Source: an uncultured Myxococcales bacterium (GTDB lineage Bacteria > Myxococcota_A > Polyangia > Fen-1088). From it: a stretch of DNA of 38,229 nt. A program made the position numbers and the translations under genes. Of this stretch, positions 17,950-29,570 are shown piece by piece. The notes beneath the pieces were generated by a model. The model did not search any database, was not told where the DNA came from, and saw nothing but the letters and a program-made list of their open reading frames with translations. Position 1 is the stretch's first letter. Each line of letters begins with the position of its first letter. The stretch lies in NCBI GenBank assembly GCA_937889515.1, contig CALAOV010000160.1:1-38229 (forward strand). The letters are read 5' to 3'.

Positions 17950-17968
17950 CCTAACCGAGGCTTTCTCC

Positions 17969-18670
17969 ATGCAGATCGACATCGTCAATATCGAAGGCAA
18001 AACGGTGGGGCAAGCCAGCCTCGCCGACGCCGTCTTCGGAGCCAAGGTGAAGGAATATCTCTTGTGGGAGATGGTGAATGCCCAGCGCGCCGCCAAGCGT
18101 GCCGGCACCCACTCCACCAAGACGCGCGCCAATGTTCGTGGCGGCGGCAAGAAGCCCTTCAAGCAAAAAGGGACCGGCAACGCCCGCCAGGGTTCGAGCC
18201 GGGCGCCCAACCACGTCGGCGGCGGCAAGGTGTTCGGTCCGCACCCGCGTTCGTACGCCTATACGGTGCCCAAGAAGGTCAAGCGGGCCGCGCTGGTCTC
18301 GGCGCTGTCGCTGCGGGCCAGGGAGAAGAAGCTGGTGGTGGTCGATGCGCTGTCGTTCGACGCGCCCAAGACCAAGCGCCTGGCCGGCATCCTCAAGGTG
18401 CTGGGGGTCGAGTCGGCGGTGCTCGTCGACGGCAAAGAGAACGCGAATCTGTCGAAGTCGGCGCGGAACCTGCCGAAGTCGAAGTATCTCGCGCCCGAAG
18501 GGTTGAACGTCTACGACATCCTCAACCACCCGGGCCTCATCATCGCGGCCGGCGCGGTTAAGACGATCGAAGCGCGCGTGCTTCCGGCCCAAGGTGAGAC
18601 GTCGGGGACGCCCAAGGCGCCCAAAGGCAAGAAGTCGGAAGCCAAGTCGCCGACGGCGAAGGCAGCGTAA
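17969..18670 (+). CDS. rplD: 50S ribosomal protein L4
   Basis: This 233-aa protein binds 23S rRNA and lines the exit tunnel. The extended loop [23 protein letters not shown]-type region (about 53-76) and the GGGKVFGP motif are canonical. A Lys/Ala/Ser-rich tail of about 25 residues extends beyond the normal C-terminus. The ATG has GAGG 8-11 bases upstream. It directly follows rpsJ (19-base gap) where rplC normally lies. In E. coli L4 autoregulates the S10 operon; no matching leader is evident here. Confidence 0.97.
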   Translation: MQIDIVNIEGKTVGQASLADAVFGAKVKEYLLWEMVNAQRAAKRAGTHSTKTRANVRGGGKKPFKQKGTGNARQGSSRAPNHVGGGKVFGPHPRSYAYTVPKKVKRAALVSALSLRAREKKLVVVDALSFDAPKTKRLAGILKVLGVESAVLVDGKENANLSKSARNLPKSKYLAPEGLNVYDILNHPGLIIAAGAVKTIEARVLPAQGETSGTPKAPKGKKSEAKSPTAKAA

Positions 18671-18679
18671 GGAGCGGCC

Positions 18680-19009
18680 ATGCGATCACCCGAAGAGATC
18701 ATCAAGCGCCCGCTCCTCACGGAGAAGGGCACCCGCCTCAAGGAGACGGGCGGCCAAGGCGACGGCGAGGTCGATCCGGAGACGCTCAAGGCGCAGCTCC
18801 TGTTCGAGGTCGCCCGCGACGCCAACAAGGTCGAGATCCGATACGCGGTCCAGAAGCTCTGGAACGTCGACGTGCTCGCGGTCCGCACCTCGGTGGTGCG
18901 CGGCAAAGAGAAGAAAATGGGACGCTACGTCGGAAGGCGTTCGAACTGGAAGAAGGCCATCGTCACCATCGCGGCCGGCCAGAACATCGAGTTCTTCGAG
19001 GGAGTCTAG
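18680..19009 (+). CDS. rplW: 50S ribosomal protein L23
   Basis: This 109-aa protein sits at the tunnel exit and docks signal recognition particle and trigger factor. [13 protein letters not shown] at the N-terminus, [24 protein letters not shown] and the Lys/Arg-rich [11 protein letters not shown] end are diagnostic. A short Gly/Asp/Glu insert ([11 protein letters not shown]) after the first strand makes it slightly longer than usual. GGAG precedes the ATG. Confidence 0.97.
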   Translation: MRSPEEIIKRPLLTEKGTRLKETGGQGDGEVDPETLKAQLLFEVARDANKVEIRYAVQKLWNVDVLAVRTSVVRGKEKKMGRYVGRRSNWKKAIVTIAAGQNIEFFEGV

Positions 19010-19014
19010 AAGCC

Positions 19015-19848
19015 ATGGGTCTTCGTCCACATAACGCCACCACCCCCGGAAGCCGCGGCCGCGTGGCCCCCGACTTCGCCGAGCTGTCGCAGGGAAATCG
19101 CCCCGAAAAGACGCTCACCGCCGCGATGTCGAAGACCGGCGGCCGCAACAACAACGGCCGCATCACCTCGCGTTTCCGCGGCGGTGGCCACAAGCGCCGT
19201 TTTCGGCTGATCGACTTTCGCCGCAACAAGGTGGGCGTGCCAGCCACCGTTGCCACGGTCGAGTACGATCCCAACCGCACGGCGCGCATCGCCCTTCTGC
19301 ACTACATCGACGGTGAGAAGCGCTACATCCTGTGCCCCGACGGTCTCAAGGTGGGCGACGTGATCGTCTCCTCGCGCAACGCCGACATCAAGACTGGGAA
19401 CAACCTCCCGCTGCGCTTCATGCCGCTCGGCACCACCGTCCACAACATCGAGCTCAAGATCTCGGGCGGCGCGCAGCTCTGCCGCTCGGCCGGGACCGGG
19501 GCCCAGGTGATGGCCAAAGAGGGCGACTGGGGCCAGCTCCGGTTGCCGTCCGGCGAGACCCGCAGGGTCCATCTCGACTGCCGCGCCACGGTCGGCCAGG
19601 TCGGCAACATCGAACACGGCTCCGTCCACGTCGGCAAGGCCGGCCGCACGCGCTGGAAGGGGCGTCGCCCCCACAACCGCGGCGTCACCATGAACCCGGT
19701 CGATCACCCGATGGGCGGTGGCGAAGGACGATCGTCGGGCGGCCGGCATCCCTGCTCGCCCTGGGGTCAGCTCTCGAAGGGTCTCAAGACCCGCCAGAAC
19801 AAGCGCACCGACGCGATGATCATCAAACACCGCGGCAAGAAAGCCTGA
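19015..19848 (+). CDS. rplB: 50S ribosomal protein L2
   Basis: This 277-aa protein is needed for subunit association and the peptidyl-transferase centre. The [23 protein letters not shown] block and the conserved C-terminal [14 protein letters not shown] motif, including the functionally important His, are present. Length is normal. It starts 5 bases after rplW. Confidence 0.98.
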   Translation: MGLRPHNATTPGSRGRVAPDFAELSQGNRPEKTLTAAMSKTGGRNNNGRITSRFRGGGHKRRFRLIDFRRNKVGVPATVATVEYDPNRTARIALLHYIDGEKRYILCPDGLKVGDVIVSSRNADIKTGNNLPLRFMPLGTTVHNIELKISGGAQLCRSAGTGAQVMAKEGDWGQLRLPSGETRRVHLDCRATVGQVGNIEHGSVHVGKAGRTRWKGRRPHNRGVTMNPVDHPMGGGEGRSSGGRHPCSPWGQLSKGLKTRQNKRTDAMIIKHRGKKA

Positions 19849-19862
19849 CCTAAAGGACACCC

Positions 19863-20207
19863 ATGGCTCGCTCAATCAAAAAAGGTCCCTTCATCGACGC
19901 CAGTCTGATGAAGAAGGTCGTCGACATGCAGCGCCAGAAGTCGAAGAAGGTCCTCAAGACCTGGTCGCGGCGCTCGACCATCATCCCGGAGATGCTGGGG
20001 ATGACCTTCGCGGTCCACAACGGGCGGAAGTTCGTCCCGGTGTTCACCACGGAGAACATGGTCGGTCACAAGCTGGGCGAGTTCTCGCCCACGCGGACAT
20101 TCCACGGTCACTCGGGTGAGCGCAAGGCATCCTCGGGCGGCGGCGGTGGTGGTGGTGGCGGAGCGGCTCCGGGAGCGGCTCCCGCGGCCGCCGGCGCGAA
20201 GAAGTAA
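19863..20207 (+). CDS. rpsS: 30S ribosomal protein S19 with poly-glycine tail
   Basis: This 114-aa protein contacts 16S rRNA in the 30S head near the A site. [10 protein letters not shown], the [26 protein letters not shown] core and [18 protein letters not shown] are canonical. Beyond about residue 88 is an atypical tail with nine consecutive glycines followed by Ala/Pro and a Lys-Lys end, encoded by a GGC/GGT triplet run at about 20134-20163. The AAAGGAC ribosome-binding site is good. Confidence 0.97.
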   Translation: MARSIKKGPFIDASLMKKVVDMQRQKSKKVLKTWSRRSTIIPEMLGMTFAVHNGRKFVPVFTTENMVGHKLGEFSPTRTFHGHSGERKASSGGGGGGGGGAAPGAAPAAAGAKK

Positions 20208-20218
20208 AGAGGAGACCC

Positions 20219-20557
20219 ATGGCACGAGCAGTCTTGAGACGGTTCCGCGAGTCGCCCCGCAAAGTGCGGGCGGTGGCGGACATGATCCGTGGGCGGTCGG
20301 TCGACGACGCAATTTCGATCCTGCGCCTGCAGCAGCGCAAGGCGGCCCGCATGCTCAGCAAGGTGCTCGACTCGGCGATCGCCAACGCCACCGAGAACGA
20401 GAAGGCCGACGCCGAGAAGCTGTTCGTCACCCAGGTGTTCATCGACGGCGGTCCGGTGCAGAGGCGCTGGATGGCGCGTTCGATGGGTCGGGCCAACCGG
20501 CTCACCGGGCGCACGTCACACGTGACCGTCGTCGTCGACGTTCCCGAAGCAAAGTAG
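20219..20557 (+). CDS. rplV: 50S ribosomal protein L22
   Basis: This 112-aa protein lines the exit tunnel with L4. [24 protein letters not shown] at the N-terminus and the [25 protein letters not shown] beta-hairpin, where macrolide-related changes occur in other species, identify it. It starts 11 bases after rpsS, with AGGAG upstream. Confidence 0.97.
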   Translation: MARAVLRRFRESPRKVRAVADMIRGRSVDDAISILRLQQRKAARMLSKVLDSAIANATENEKADAEKLFVTQVFIDGGPVQRRWMARSMGRANRLTGRTSHVTVVVDVPEAK

Positions 20558-20580
20558 AGAAGAGACGGGTAGAGACAAAC

Positions 20581-21228
<648 letters not shown>

Positions 21229-21245
21229 TGTAGGAGACCAAGACG

Positions 21246-21662
21246 ATGCTCGCTCCCAAAAAAGTCAAATGGCGCAAGCAACAGAAGGGGCGCATGACCG
21301 GCCTGTCGAAGGGCGCGACCAACGTCGCGTTCGGCGAGTACGGTCTGCAGGCGCTCTCCTGCGGCTTCGTGACGTCGCGCCAGATCGAGGCGGCGCGTAT
21401 CGCGATCTCCCGCCACGTCAAGCGCGGCGGCAAGCTCTACATCCGGATCTTTCCCGACAAGCCGATCTCGAAGAAGCCGGCCGAGACCCGGATGGGCCAT
21501 GGTAAGGGGAACCCGGAAGAGTGGGTGGCCGTCGTACGTCCGGGGCGCGTCATGTACGAGCTCGACGGCGTCGACGAGAAGCTGGCTCGCGAGGCCTTCC
21601 AGCTGGCCGAGCACAAGCTGAGCGTCCAGACCCGCTTCCTGGCACGGGAGGGGCTGCTGTGA
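21246..21662 (+). CDS. rplP: 50S ribosomal protein L16
   Basis: This 138-aa protein helps form the A-tRNA site. [17 protein letters not shown], the [17 protein letters not shown] block and [16 protein letters not shown] with its conserved Gly-Lys residues are diagnostic. Its stop overlaps the GTG start of rpmC (GTGA). Confidence 0.98.
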   Translation: MLAPKKVKWRKQQKGRMTGLSKGATNVAFGEYGLQALSCGFVTSRQIEAARIAISRHVKRGGKLYIRIFPDKPISKKPAETRMGHGKGNPEEWVAVVRPGRVMYELDGVDEKLAREAFQLAEHKLSVQTRFLAREGLL

Positions 21663-22063
21663 GCCTCGAAGCCAAGGACCTGCGGGGCAACGAGCCGGAC
21701 GAGCTGCGCAGCACCGCGCGGAAGCTGCAAGAGGATCTGTTCAAGCACCGCCTCAAGAAGACCACCAGCCAGCTCGAGAACACCATGCTGATCCGCCAGA
21801 CCCGCCGGGACATCGCGCGCGTCTACACGGTCCTGGCCGAGCGCGTGCGCCAGATCGGAAGCGGCGCCGCGCCGTCGACGGCCAAGGCGACCGCCCATGC
21901 GACGGCCGACGACACCTCGGCAGATGCCGTCAAGGAACCGGCCAAGGCCAGCGCCAAGGCGACGGCCAAGGCATCGGCCAAAGAGACGACCAAGGACACG
22001 AAAAAGAAGCCGGCCGCCAAGAAGCCGGCCGCCAAGCAACTGGCAGATAAGAAGGAGAGCTAG
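21659..22063 (+). CDS. rpmC: 50S ribosomal protein L29 with long Lys/Ala-rich C-terminal extension
   Basis: This 134-aa protein is about twice the usual L29 length. Residues 1-65 are a normal L29: [26 protein letters not shown], then the [32 protein letters not shown] helix. Residues about 70-134 are low-complexity Lys/Ala/Thr repeats ([25 protein letters not shown]), similar to histone H1-like tails. The GTG start is inside the rplP stop overlap. L29 lies beside the tunnel exit and L23, so the tail would protrude from the ribosome surface (inference). Confidence 0.93.
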   Translation: MSLEAKDLRGNEPDELRSTARKLQEDLFKHRLKKTTSQLENTMLIRQTRRDIARVYTVLAERVRQIGSGAAPSTAKATAHATADDTSADAVKEPAKASAKATAKASAKETTKDTKKKPAAKKPAAKQLADKKES

Positions 22064-22065
22064 CC

Positions 22066-22335
22066 GTGGCCACTGCGCACAAAATTCACAAGCGACGCAT
22101 GATCGGCGTCGTCACCAGCGACAAGATGAACAAGACGCGCGTGGTGACGGTCGAGCGGCGCCTCGCGCACAAGAAGTACGGCAAGTACATGTCCAGCCGG
22201 ACCAAGTACAAGGCCCACGACGAGAAGAACGAGTTCAAGGCGGGCGACAAGGTTCAGATCGTCGAGAGCCGCCCGCTGTCGCGCGACAAACGCTGGCGCG
22301 TCGAGAAGCTGATCGAACGCCCGCAAGAGGCATAA
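22066..22335 (+). CDS. rpsQ: 30S ribosomal protein S17
   Basis: This 89-aa OB-fold protein binds 16S r[53 protein letters not shown] and [17 protein letters not shown] match the family throughout. GTG start 2 bases after the rpmC stop, with GAAGGAGAG upstream. Confidence 0.97.
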   Translation: MATAHKIHKRRMIGVVTSDKMNKTRVVTVERRLAHKKYGKYMSSRTKYKAHDEKNEFKAGDKVQIVESRPLSRDKRWRVEKLIERPQEA

Positions 22336-22345
22336 AGGCGACACC

Positions 22346-22714
22346 ATGGTCCAGACCACCACCACGCTCGACGTCGCCGACAACTCGGGCGCCAAGAAAA
22401 TCATGTGCATCCGCGTGCTCGGCGGCACCAGGCGCAAGTACGCGTCGCTGGGCGACGTGATCGTCGTGTCCGTCAAGGAAGCGATCCCCAACGCCAAGGT
22501 GAAGAAGGGCGAGGTCGCCAAGGCGGTCATCGTGCGCACCAAGAAAGAGGTGTCGCGCCAGGACGGTTCGTATATCCGGTTCGATACCAACTCGGCCGTG
22601 CTGGTCGACAAGGACAACGAGCCGGTGGGAACCCGCATCTTTGGGCCGGTGGCCCGCGAGCTGCGCGCCAAGCGGTTCATGAAGATCATTTCGCTCGCGC
22701 CGGAGGTCCTCTAA
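22346..22714 (+). CDS. rplN: 50S ribosomal protein L14
   Basis: This 122-aa protein contacts 16S rRNA in an intersubunit bridge. [39 protein letters not shown] and [13 protein letters not shown] are canonical, and the length matches the universal 122 residues. Confidence 0.98.
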   Translation: MVQTTTTLDVADNSGAKKIMCIRVLGGTRRKYASLGDVIVVSVKEAIPNAKVKKGEVAKAVIVRTKKEVSRQDGSYIRFDTNSAVLVDKDNEPVGTRIFGPVARELRAKRFMKIISLAPEVL

Positions 22715-22717
22715 GTC

Positions 22718-23035
<318 letters not shown>

Positions 23036-23065
23036 GAACTTCCGCAGAAACCAAGGAACCTAGAG

Positions 23066-23800
23066 ATGGCCGCAGACAAAGAGACAGACGACAAGGCGAA
23101 GGCTGGAAAGCCGGCGCTCACGCCCGAGCAAGAGGCCGAGGCCGCCGCCAAGAAGGCGGCGCGCGCCGAGGCCAAGGCCAAGGGCGTGAAGACCGGTCGC
23201 GCCAAGGGCGGCGCCGGAGCGGCGAAAGAGGTCGCCACCGAGCGGGTGCGGCGCGAAGGCCCCGCCCGCCTGCGCAAGCTCTACGACGCCGAGATCCGCG
23301 CCAAGCTGATCTCGGAGTTCAGCCTGAAGAATCGGATGGAGGCGCCGCGCCTCACCAAAATCACCATCAATATGGGCCTGGGCGAGGCGGTCTCGAACCC
23401 CAAGCTGCTGGACAGCGCCGTCGAGGAGCTGGGGGCCATCACGGGCCAGCGCCCGGTGGTCACCAAGGCGAAGAAGTCGATCGCCGTTTTTAAACTTCGC
23501 GCAGGACAGAAGATCGGCGTCATGGTCACGCTGCGCCGCGACCAGATGTTCGAGTTCTTCGATCGCCTGGTGTCGTTCGCGCTGCCGCGCGTGCGCGATT
23601 TCAAGGGCGTCTCGCCCAAGGCCTTCGATGGACGTGGCAACTACACCCTCGGCATCCGGGAAGAGATCATCTTCCCGGAGATCAACTACGAAAGAATCGA
23701 CAAGCCGAAGGGGATGAACATCACCTTCAACACCACTGCCGCCGACGACGATCAGGGGCGCGCGCTCCTCCGTCACCTCGGCATGCCCTTCAGGAACTAA
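23066..23800 (+). CDS. rplE: 50S ribosomal protein L5 with charged N-terminal extension
   Basis: This 244-aa protein binds 5S rRNA. The L5 body starts near residue 65 ([18 protein letters not shown]) and keeps the [32 protein letters not shown] and GRGNYTLGI motifs. The first ~62 residues are an Ala/Lys/Glu-rich extension absent from typical L5 (about 180 aa). ATG at 23066 has AAGGA upstream; a GTG at 23246 would give normal length but has a weaker context, so which start is used is uncertain. Confidence 0.95.
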   Translation: MAADKETDDKAKAGKPALTPEQEAEAAAKKAARAEAKAKGVKTGRAKGGAGAAKEVATERVRREGPARLRKLYDAEIRAKLISEFSLKNRMEAPRLTKITINMGLGEAVSNPKLLDSAVEELGAITGQRPVVTKAKKSIAVFKLRAGQKIGVMVTLRRDQMFEFFDRLVSFALPRVRDFKGVSPKAFDGRGNYTLGIREEIIFPEINYERIDKPKGMNITFNTTAADDDQGRALLRHLGMPFRN

Positions 23801-23802
23801 AC

Positions 23803-23988
23803 ATGGCCAAGACCGTCGATATGCCCGAGAACAAGAAGCCGCCGAAGTGGCGCGTCCGTCATCGCAACCGGTGTCACCGGTGCGGGCGAGCGCGTGCCTT
23901 TCTGCGAAAATTCGACCTCTGCCGGATCTGCTTTCGGAACCTGGCACTTCGTGGCGACATTCCGGGCGTCATCAAATCGAGCTGGTAG
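23803..23988 (+). CDS. rpsN: 30S ribosomal protein S14 type Z (zinc-binding)
   Basis: This 61-aa short S14 has CxxC-x12-CxxC (Cys24/27 and Cys40/43), the zinc-ribbon form, rather than the longer cysteine-free form used under zinc limitation. [27 protein letters not shown] is followed by the conserved [15 protein letters not shown] end. It starts 2 bases after rplE. Confidence 0.97.
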   Translation: MAKTVDMPENKKPPKWRVRHRNRCHRCGRARAFLRKFDLCRICFRNLALRGDIPGVIKSSW

Positions 23989-24000
23989 GTAGGTGAACGA

Positions 24001-24401
24001 ATGTCTATGACCGATCCCATCGCGGACTTTCTGGCGCGGATTCGCAATGCCATCCTGGCGAGACACGCCGAGGTGGTCGCGCCATCGTCGAAGCTGAAAC
24101 AGCAGCTCTGCGTGCTGCTGAAAAACGAGGGTTACATCGCGGGCTACGACGTGCGCGACAAAGAGGGTGCCGCCGTCGAGATCGTGGTGAAGCTGCGCTG
24201 GGCCGACCCACGCACCAACGCCATCACCGGGCTCCGGCGCCGTTCGCGGCCGGGCCAGCGGATGTACGTTCGCCACGGCACCATCCCCAAGGTGCGGTCG
24301 GGCCTCGGCATCGCGATCTTGTCGACGTCGAAGGGACTCATGACCGACCGGGCCGCCCGCAAAGAGGGCCTGGGCGGCGAGCTCCTCTGCGAGGTTTGGT
24401 G

Positions 24402-24402
<1 letters not shown>
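24001..24402 (+). CDS. rpsH: 30S ribosomal protein S8
   Basis: This 133-aa central-domain assembly protein has [15 protein letters not shown] at the N-terminus and [38 protein letters not shown] at the C-terminus, both diagnostic. In E. coli S8 is the autorepressor of the spc operon. Its stop overlaps the rplF start (TGATG). Confidence 0.98.
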
Positions 24403-24950
<548 letters not shown>

Positions 24951-24973
24951 CAACAGTAAAACAAAGGTTCACC

Positions 24974-25348
24974 ATGCTCTCCGATACCAGTCGCAAGAAA
25001 CAGAGCCGCAAGAAGCGGCACCGCTCGCTGCGCAAGCGCGTCGAGGGGACGGCCGAGCGTCCCCGCCTGGCGGTGTTCCGCAGCACCCGCCACATCTATG
25101 CGCAGGTCATCGACGATCTTCTCCAGAAGACTCTGGCAGGAACGTCGGACCTGGCGCTGGGCGAAAAGGCCGCGCGCGAGACGGAAAAAGACAAGAAGGT
25201 GCTCGCCAAGAAGGTCGGCGCGGCGATCGCCAAGAAGTGCCTCGACAAGGGAATCGACAAGGTCGTCTTCGACCGTGCCGGCTTCAAGTACCACGGACGG
25301 GTCTCGGCGCTGGCAGACGGCGCGCGCGAAGCCGGGCTCAAGTTCTAA
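24974..25348 (+). CDS. rplR: 50S ribosomal protein L18
   Basis: This 124-aa protein binds 5S rRNA with L5. [34 protein letters not shown] and [28 protein letters not shown] are diagnostic. Start ATG at 24974; upstream in-frame sequence lies within rplF and is not coding. Confidence 0.98.
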   Translation: MLSDTSRKKQSRKKRHRSLRKRVEGTAERPRLAVFRSTRHIYAQVIDDLLQKTLAGTSDLALGEKAARETEKDKKVLAKKVGAAIAKKCLDKGIDKVVFDRAGFKYHGRVSALADGAREAGLKF

Positions 25349-25376
25349 GCAAGCTCAGATAGAAAAAGGAACCAGG

Positions 25377-25877
25377 ATGGCCATCAATTACGAAGAGGTT
25401 GGCGAGCTCGTCGACAGCGTCGTCTTCATCAACCGCGTCGCCAAGGTCGTCAAGGGCGGACGTCGGTTCTCGTTCTCGGCGCTGGTCGTCGTCGGCGATC
25501 AACGCGGCTACGTTGGCGCCGGTCTGGGCAAGGCCAACGAGGTGCCCGAAGCGATCCGCAAGGGGACCGAGCAGGCCAAGAAGAACCTGTTCCTCATCCC
25601 GCTGGTGGGCGGCACGATCCCGCACGAGGTGCAGGGGCACTTCGGCGCCGGGTCGGTCCTGCTGCGTCCGGCCAGCGCCGGAACGGGCGTCATCGCCGGC
25701 GGCGCGGTCCGCCCGGTCCTCGAGGTGTCGGGGGTTCAGGACATCCTGACCAAGTGCATCGGCACCTCGAACCCGCACAACGTCATTCACGCCACCATCG
25801 ACGCCCTCCAGCAGCTGCGCAGCGCCGATTCTTCGGCCGCCTTGCGCGGCAAGCGGCTCGACGAGATCCGGGATTAG
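25377..25877 (+). CDS. rpsE: 30S ribosomal protein S5
   Basis: This 166-aa protein affects decoding accuracy and mRNA unwinding. [52 protein letters not shown] and [31 protein letters not shown] match S5. Start ATG at 25377 after AGGAACCAGG, 28 bases from rplR. Confidence 0.98.
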   Translation: MAINYEEVGELVDSVVFINRVAKVVKGGRRFSFSALVVVGDQRGYVGAGLGKANEVPEAIRKGTEQAKKNLFLIPLVGGTIPHEVQGHFGAGSVLLRPASAGTGVIAGGAVRPVLEVSGVQDILTKCIGTSNPHNVIHATIDALQQLRSADSSAALRGKRLDEIRD

Positions 25878-25879
25878 TC

Positions 25880-26065
25880 ATGGCCAAACAGCTACGCGTC
25901 ACGTTGGTTCGGAGCGGGATCAACCGCCCGGAAAAACACAAGCAGACCATCCGCGGCCTCGGCCTGCGGAAGATGGGCGCCACCATAACGTTGCCTGACA
26001 ATCTGGCCGTGCGTGGCATGATTCGGGCCGTCTCGCACCTGGTCCGCGTCGAGAAAGCAGGATAA
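25880..26065 (+). CDS. rpmD: 50S ribosomal protein L30
   Basis: This 61-aa protein has the compact L30 sequence [30 protein letters not shown], then [20 protein letters not shown]. It is absent from some bacteria but present here at the usual position between rpsE and rplO. Start 2 bases after rpsE. Confidence 0.97.
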   Translation: MAKQLRVTLVRSGINRPEKHKQTIRGLGLRKMGATITLPDNLAVRGMIRAVSHLVRVEKAG

Positions 26066-26075
26066 GGAAGACCCC

Positions 26076-26552
26076 ATGGGAACGACGCTACATACGTTGA
26101 AGGGCCCGAAGGGCGCCACCCGCAACCGCAAACGCATCGGCCGCGGGCCGGGCTCCGGCACCGGCGAGCAGTCGGGCAAGGGCGTCAAGGGGCAGAAGGC
26201 CCGCACCGGCCACCACGGCGCGCGCTTCGGCTTCGAGGGCGGTCAGATGCCGATGCAGCGCCGCTTTCCCAAGAAGGGGTTCAAGAACCCGTTCCGCGAA
26301 GAGGTCTTCGCGGTCAACGTGGGCGCGCTCGCCAAACGCTTCCCCTCCGGCATCGTCGATCTGGCGACCCTGCAGGGCGCCGGGATGGTGCCGCGCAGCT
26401 CGAAGACCGTGAAGGTCCTGGGCGAGGGTGAGCTCACCCAGAAGCTGACCGTCAAGGCGACCGCCTTTTCCGCCTCCGCCAAGGAGAAGATCGAGAAGGC
26501 CGGCGGCAAAGCCGAGGTGGTGGGTGGCAAGGCCGAGGCCGTGGCAAGCTAA
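26076..26552 (+). CDS. rplO: 50S ribosomal protein L15
   Basis: This 158-aa protein helps late 50S assembly. [55 protein letters not shown] and [21 protein letters not shown] are canonical. A short Gly/Lys/Ala repeat ([16 protein letters not shown]) ends the protein. Confidence 0.98.
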   Translation: MGTTLHTLKGPKGATRNRKRIGRGPGSGTGEQSGKGVKGQKARTGHHGARFGFEGGQMPMQRRFPKKGFKNPFREEVFAVNVGALAKRFPSGIVDLATLQGAGMVPRSSKTVKVLGEGELTQKLTVKATAFSASAKEKIEKAGGKAEVVGGKAEAVAS

Positions 26553-26589
26553 CCTCGGGTAACCGACCCAACTTCCCAGGCAATCCACA

Positions 26590-27945
26590 ATGGCTTCCGG
26601 CTTTCAAAATATCGGCAAGATCCCGGAGCTGCGCCGGCGTATCTTCTTCACGCTGGCGCTGCTGGCGGTCTATCGCATCGGCGCGTTCGTCACGACGCCG
26701 GGTGTGAACCGCGCCATCATGTCCAAGATCGTCAACCAGGCGTCGGGGACGTTCCTGGGGCTCTTCAACATGTTCTCGGGCGGCGCGCTCGAGCAGATGT
26801 CGATCTTCGCGCTCGGCATCATGCCGTACATCAGCGCGTCGATCATTCTGCAGCTCCTGACCGTGGTGGTCCCCAAGCTGGAGCAGGTCCAAAAGGAGGG
26901 GGAGATGGGCCGCCGCCGGCTCAACCAGTACACGCGCTACGGCTGCGTGGTTCTCTCGCTCGTGCAGTCGTTCTTCATCGCCCGCTGGCTGGAGTCCAAC
27001 AACCGCGCCTACGCGCAGTTCGGGCAGGTGGTCACCAACCCGGGTTGGAGCTTCCGCCTCCTCACCATGGTGTCGCTCACCACCGGGACGGCTTTCATCA
27101 TGTGGCTGGGCGAGCAGATCACGGAGCGCGGCATCGGCAACGGGATCTCGCTGGTCATCTTTGCCGGCATCGTCACCGGGATTCCGGACGCGGCGGTACG
27201 AATGTTCTCGAAGGCCAGGATGGGCGACATCAGCGCCTTCGATCTGGCCATCATCGGCATCGTGATCGTGGTGGTGGTGGGCGCCATCATCTTCTTCGAA
27301 CGGGGGCAACGGCGCATTCCCGTTCAATACGCCAAGCGGATCGTGGGCCAGAAGGTCTACGGCGGGCAGTCGACCCACCTGCCGCTCAAGGTCAACACGG
27401 CCGGCGTCATCCCGCCGATTTTTGCCTCGTCGATCCTGATGTTTCCGCAGCAGATCGCCTCGTTCGTGCAGACCCCCTGGATGCAGCGGGTCTCCGAGGC
27501 GCTCCACCCGGGCGACTGGCGCTACAACACCATCTACATCTCGCTGATCGTCTTCTTCTGCTACTTCTATACGGCCGTCACCTTCAACCCGGTCGACGTC
27601 GCCGACAACATGAAGAAGTACGGCGGGTTCATCCCCGGCATCCGCCCCGGCAAGGCCACGGCCGCCTACATCGACAAGGTGCTGACCCGCATCACCTTCG
27701 GCGGAGCGATCTACATCTCGGCCATCTGCGTGCTCCCCACGCTGCTCCACGAAAAAATGAACGTGCCGTTCTACTTCGGCGGCACCGGGCTCATGATCGT
27801 CGTCGGCGTGGCGCTGGATACGGTTCAGCAGATCGAATCGCACCTCATCACGCGCAACTACGAAGGGTTCACCGGCCCGCGCGGGCCGCGGATTCGCGGC
27901 CGCGGGGGCAATCGCCCCTCCGGTATAGGCGCGGCCTCGAGCTAG
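26590..27945 (+). CDS. secY: Protein translocase subunit SecY
   Basis: This 451-aa ten-helix channel forms the Sec protein-export pore with SecE and SecG. Plug/gate motifs and conserved loops include [44 protein letters not shown]-type loop 4, [13 protein letters not shown] (cytosolic loop 8 region), [18 protein letters not shown] and [31 protein letters not shown] Gly/Arg-rich C-terminal tail is cytoplasmic. Starts 37 bases after rplO. Confidence 0.98.
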   Translation: MASGFQNIGKIPELRRRIFFTLALLAVYRIGAFVTTPGVNRAIMSKIVNQASGTFLGLFNMFSGGALEQMSIFALGIMPYISASIILQLLTVVVPKLEQVQKEGEMGRRRLNQYTRYGCVVLSLVQSFFIARWLESNNRAYAQFGQVVTNPGWSFRLLTMVSLTTGTAFIMWLGEQITERGIGNGISLVIFAGIVTGIPDAAVRMFSKARMGDISAFDLAIIGIVIVVVVGAIIFFERGQRRIPVQYAKRIVGQKVYGGQSTHLPLKVNTAGVIPPIFASSILMFPQQIASFVQTPWMQRVSEALHPGDWRYNTIYISLIVFFCYFYTAVTFNPVDVADNMKKYGGFIPGIRPGKATAAYIDKVLTRITFGGAIYISAICVLPTLLHEKMNVPFYFGGTGLMIVVGVALDTVQQIESHLITRNYEGFTGPRGPRIRGRGGNRPSGIGAASS

Positions 27946-27975
27946 CCCAAAAGTCGGGTCACCGGAAATCAGGCG

Positions 27976-28632
27976 TTGAGTGAGAACCTTCTGTTGTTCG
28001 GGCCCCCCGGCGTGGGGAAAGGGACTCAGGCGCAGCGGCTCTCCAGCGTTTTTCAGATCCAGCACATCGCGACCGGCGACATGCTGCGCGCCGCCATCCA
28101 GTCGTACACGCCCCTCGGCCAGCGCGCCAAGAGCTTCATCGACAAGGGCCAACTGGTCCCCGACGATCTGGTCCTCGATCTGCTCGGCGAGCGCCTGCAG
28201 CACCCCGACACCCGCCGCGGCTTTCTGCTCGACGGGTTCCCGCGCACCGTCCCCCAGGCCGCAGAGCTCGATCGCATGCTGAAGTCCTACGGCAAAACCC
28301 TGGACCGCGTCATCGTGCTCGACGCGCCCGAGGAGGAGCTGGTCAAGCGCATCTCCGGCCGGCGCACCTGCGAGAGCTGCCAGGCCAGCTACCACGTCGT
28401 GGCCCGACCGCCGCGCGTGGCAGGATTCTGTGACCGCTGCGGCGGCGTCCTGAGCCAGCGGAGCGACGACTCCGAAGAGATCATCCGCAACCGACTGCGC
28501 GAGTTCTCCGCCAAGACCAAGCCGGTGATCGACTACTTCGTGACCCACGACTGGCCGGTCCGGATGATCGACGCGGCCGGAAACATGGACCAGATCTTCG
28601 GCCGAATTTACGCTTCGATCCTGCTTTCCTGA
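27976..28632 (+). CDS. adk: Adenylate kinase, zinc-LID type
   Basis: This 218-aa enzyme interconverts AMP, ADP and ATP. P-loop GPPGVGKGT (9-17), DGFPR (86-90), and a long LID with CxxC...CxxC (Cys132/135 and Cys152/155) that binds zinc, as in Gram-positive and some deltaproteobacterial kinases. The start is TTG at 27976, the only candidate in the right place before the P-loop; AGG lies a few bases upstream. Located between secY and map, as in many bacteria. Confidence 0.96.
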   Translation: MSENLLLFGPPGVGKGTQAQRLSSVFQIQHIATGDMLRAAIQSYTPLGQRAKSFIDKGQLVPDDLVLDLLGERLQHPDTRRGFLLDGFPRTVPQAAELDRMLKSYGKTLDRVIVLDAPEEELVKRISGRRTCESCQASYHVVARPPRVAGFCDRCGGVLSQRSDDSEEIIRNRLREFSAKTKPVIDYFVTHDWPVRMIDAAGNMDQIFGRIYASILLS

Positions 28633-28637
28633 GAACC

Positions 28638-29393
28638 ATGATGGCCATCCAGCTCAAGAGCCCCGCCGAGATCGCCAAGCTGCGGGAGGTCAACCTCATC
28701 GTGGCGGACGTCCTCGACGCGCTGGAAGCGGCGGCCCGCCCCGGTCTCACCACCTGGGACCTGAACGACATCGCCGCGCAGCGCCTCAAGCACCACAAGG
28801 CCGACTCGGCCTTCCTGGGCTACCACGGGTACCCGGCCGTCCTCTGCACCTCGGTCAACGAGGTCGTCGTCCACGGTATCCCACGCAAGGATCTGGTCCT
28901 CAAAGAGGGCGACATCCTTTCCATTGATTTCGGCGCGTTCAAGGACGGCTGGTGTGGCGATTCCGCCCGCACCATCCCGATCGGCAAGGTCACCCCGGCC
29001 GCCACCGCCCTCATGAACGCCACCCGGGAGGCCCTCGAGCGGGGGATCGCCGCCTGCGTCCCCGGCAACCGCCTGGGCGACATCGGACACGCCGTCCAGA
29101 GCTACGCCGAGTCGAACGGCTATTCGGTGGTCCGGCAGTTCGTGGGCCACGGCATCGGCCGGGCCATGCACGAGGAGCCCCACGTCCCGAACTACGGGGA
29201 TGCTGGCAAAGGGCGTCGTCTTTCGGCCGGTCTGGTGGTGGCCATCGAGCCGATGGTCAACGCCGGGGGCCCGGATGTGGTGGTCAAAGAAGATGGGTGG
29301 ACTGCAATTACCAGAGATGGTAGCCTCTCCGCCCATTTTGAGCATTCGGTCGCCATCACCGATGACGGCCCGGTGGTGCTCTCCAGGATGTAA
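28638..29393 (+). CDS. map: Methionine aminopeptidase, type I
   Basis: This 251-aa enzyme removes the initiator methionine from nascent proteins. The five metal ligands are Asp97, Asp108, His171, Glu204 and Glu235, in [26 protein letters not shown] and FEHSVAI. The first two codons are both ATG; either could start. infA, often between map and rpmJ in related genomes, is not present: 29394-29453 is non-coding. Confidence 0.97.
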   Translation: MMAIQLKSPAEIAKLREVNLIVADVLDALEAAARPGLTTWDLNDIAAQRLKHHKADSAFLGYHGYPAVLCTSVNEVVVHGIPRKDLVLKEGDILSIDFGAFKDGWCGDSARTIPIGKVTPAATALMNATREALERGIAACVPGNRLGDIGHAVQSYAESNGYSVVRQFVGHGIGRAMHEEPHVPNYGDAGKGRRLSAGLVVAIEPMVNAGGPDVVVKEDGWTAITRDGSLSAHFEHSVAITDDGPVVLSRM

Positions 29394-29453
29394 GGGTGTG
29401 CAGGACCGGTTGATGGGGTATTTCCAAGCAATTCGTGCTATCGGGAGCGTCCG

Positions 29454-29567
29454 ATGAAGGTCAGAGCTTCGGTAAAAAAGGTATGTGTAAAGTGCAAGGT
29501 CATCCGCCGACGCGGTGTCGTGCGGGTGATCTGCGAGAACTCACGTCACAAGCAGAGGCAGGGCTAA
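29454..29567 (+). CDS. rpmJ: 50S ribosomal protein L36, zinc-binding
   Basis: A 37-aa protein, [20 protein letters not shown] then [17 protein letters not shown]. The CxxC...C...H zinc set (Cys11, Cys14, Cys27, His32) is the C+ form. It lies between map and rpsM, 3 bases before rpsM. It is short, but its length and zinc ligands leave little doubt. Confidence 0.97.
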   Translation: MKVRASVKKVCVKCKVIRRRGVVRVICENSRHKQRQG

Positions 29568-29570
29568 AGC

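Noticed and set aside
17950-17968. A shortened or frameshifted rplC between rpsJ and rplD
   Set aside because: Only 19 bases are available and rplD has its own ribosome-binding site there. No L3 fragment is seen in any frame nearby.
26452-28548. A long open reading frame antisense to secY/adk (about 700 codons)
   Set aside because: It mirrors the third-position GC bias of two well-recognised genes on the plus strand, and its translation has no domain-like pattern. The same applies to long antisense frames over alaS (9873-11774) and the adenylation gene.
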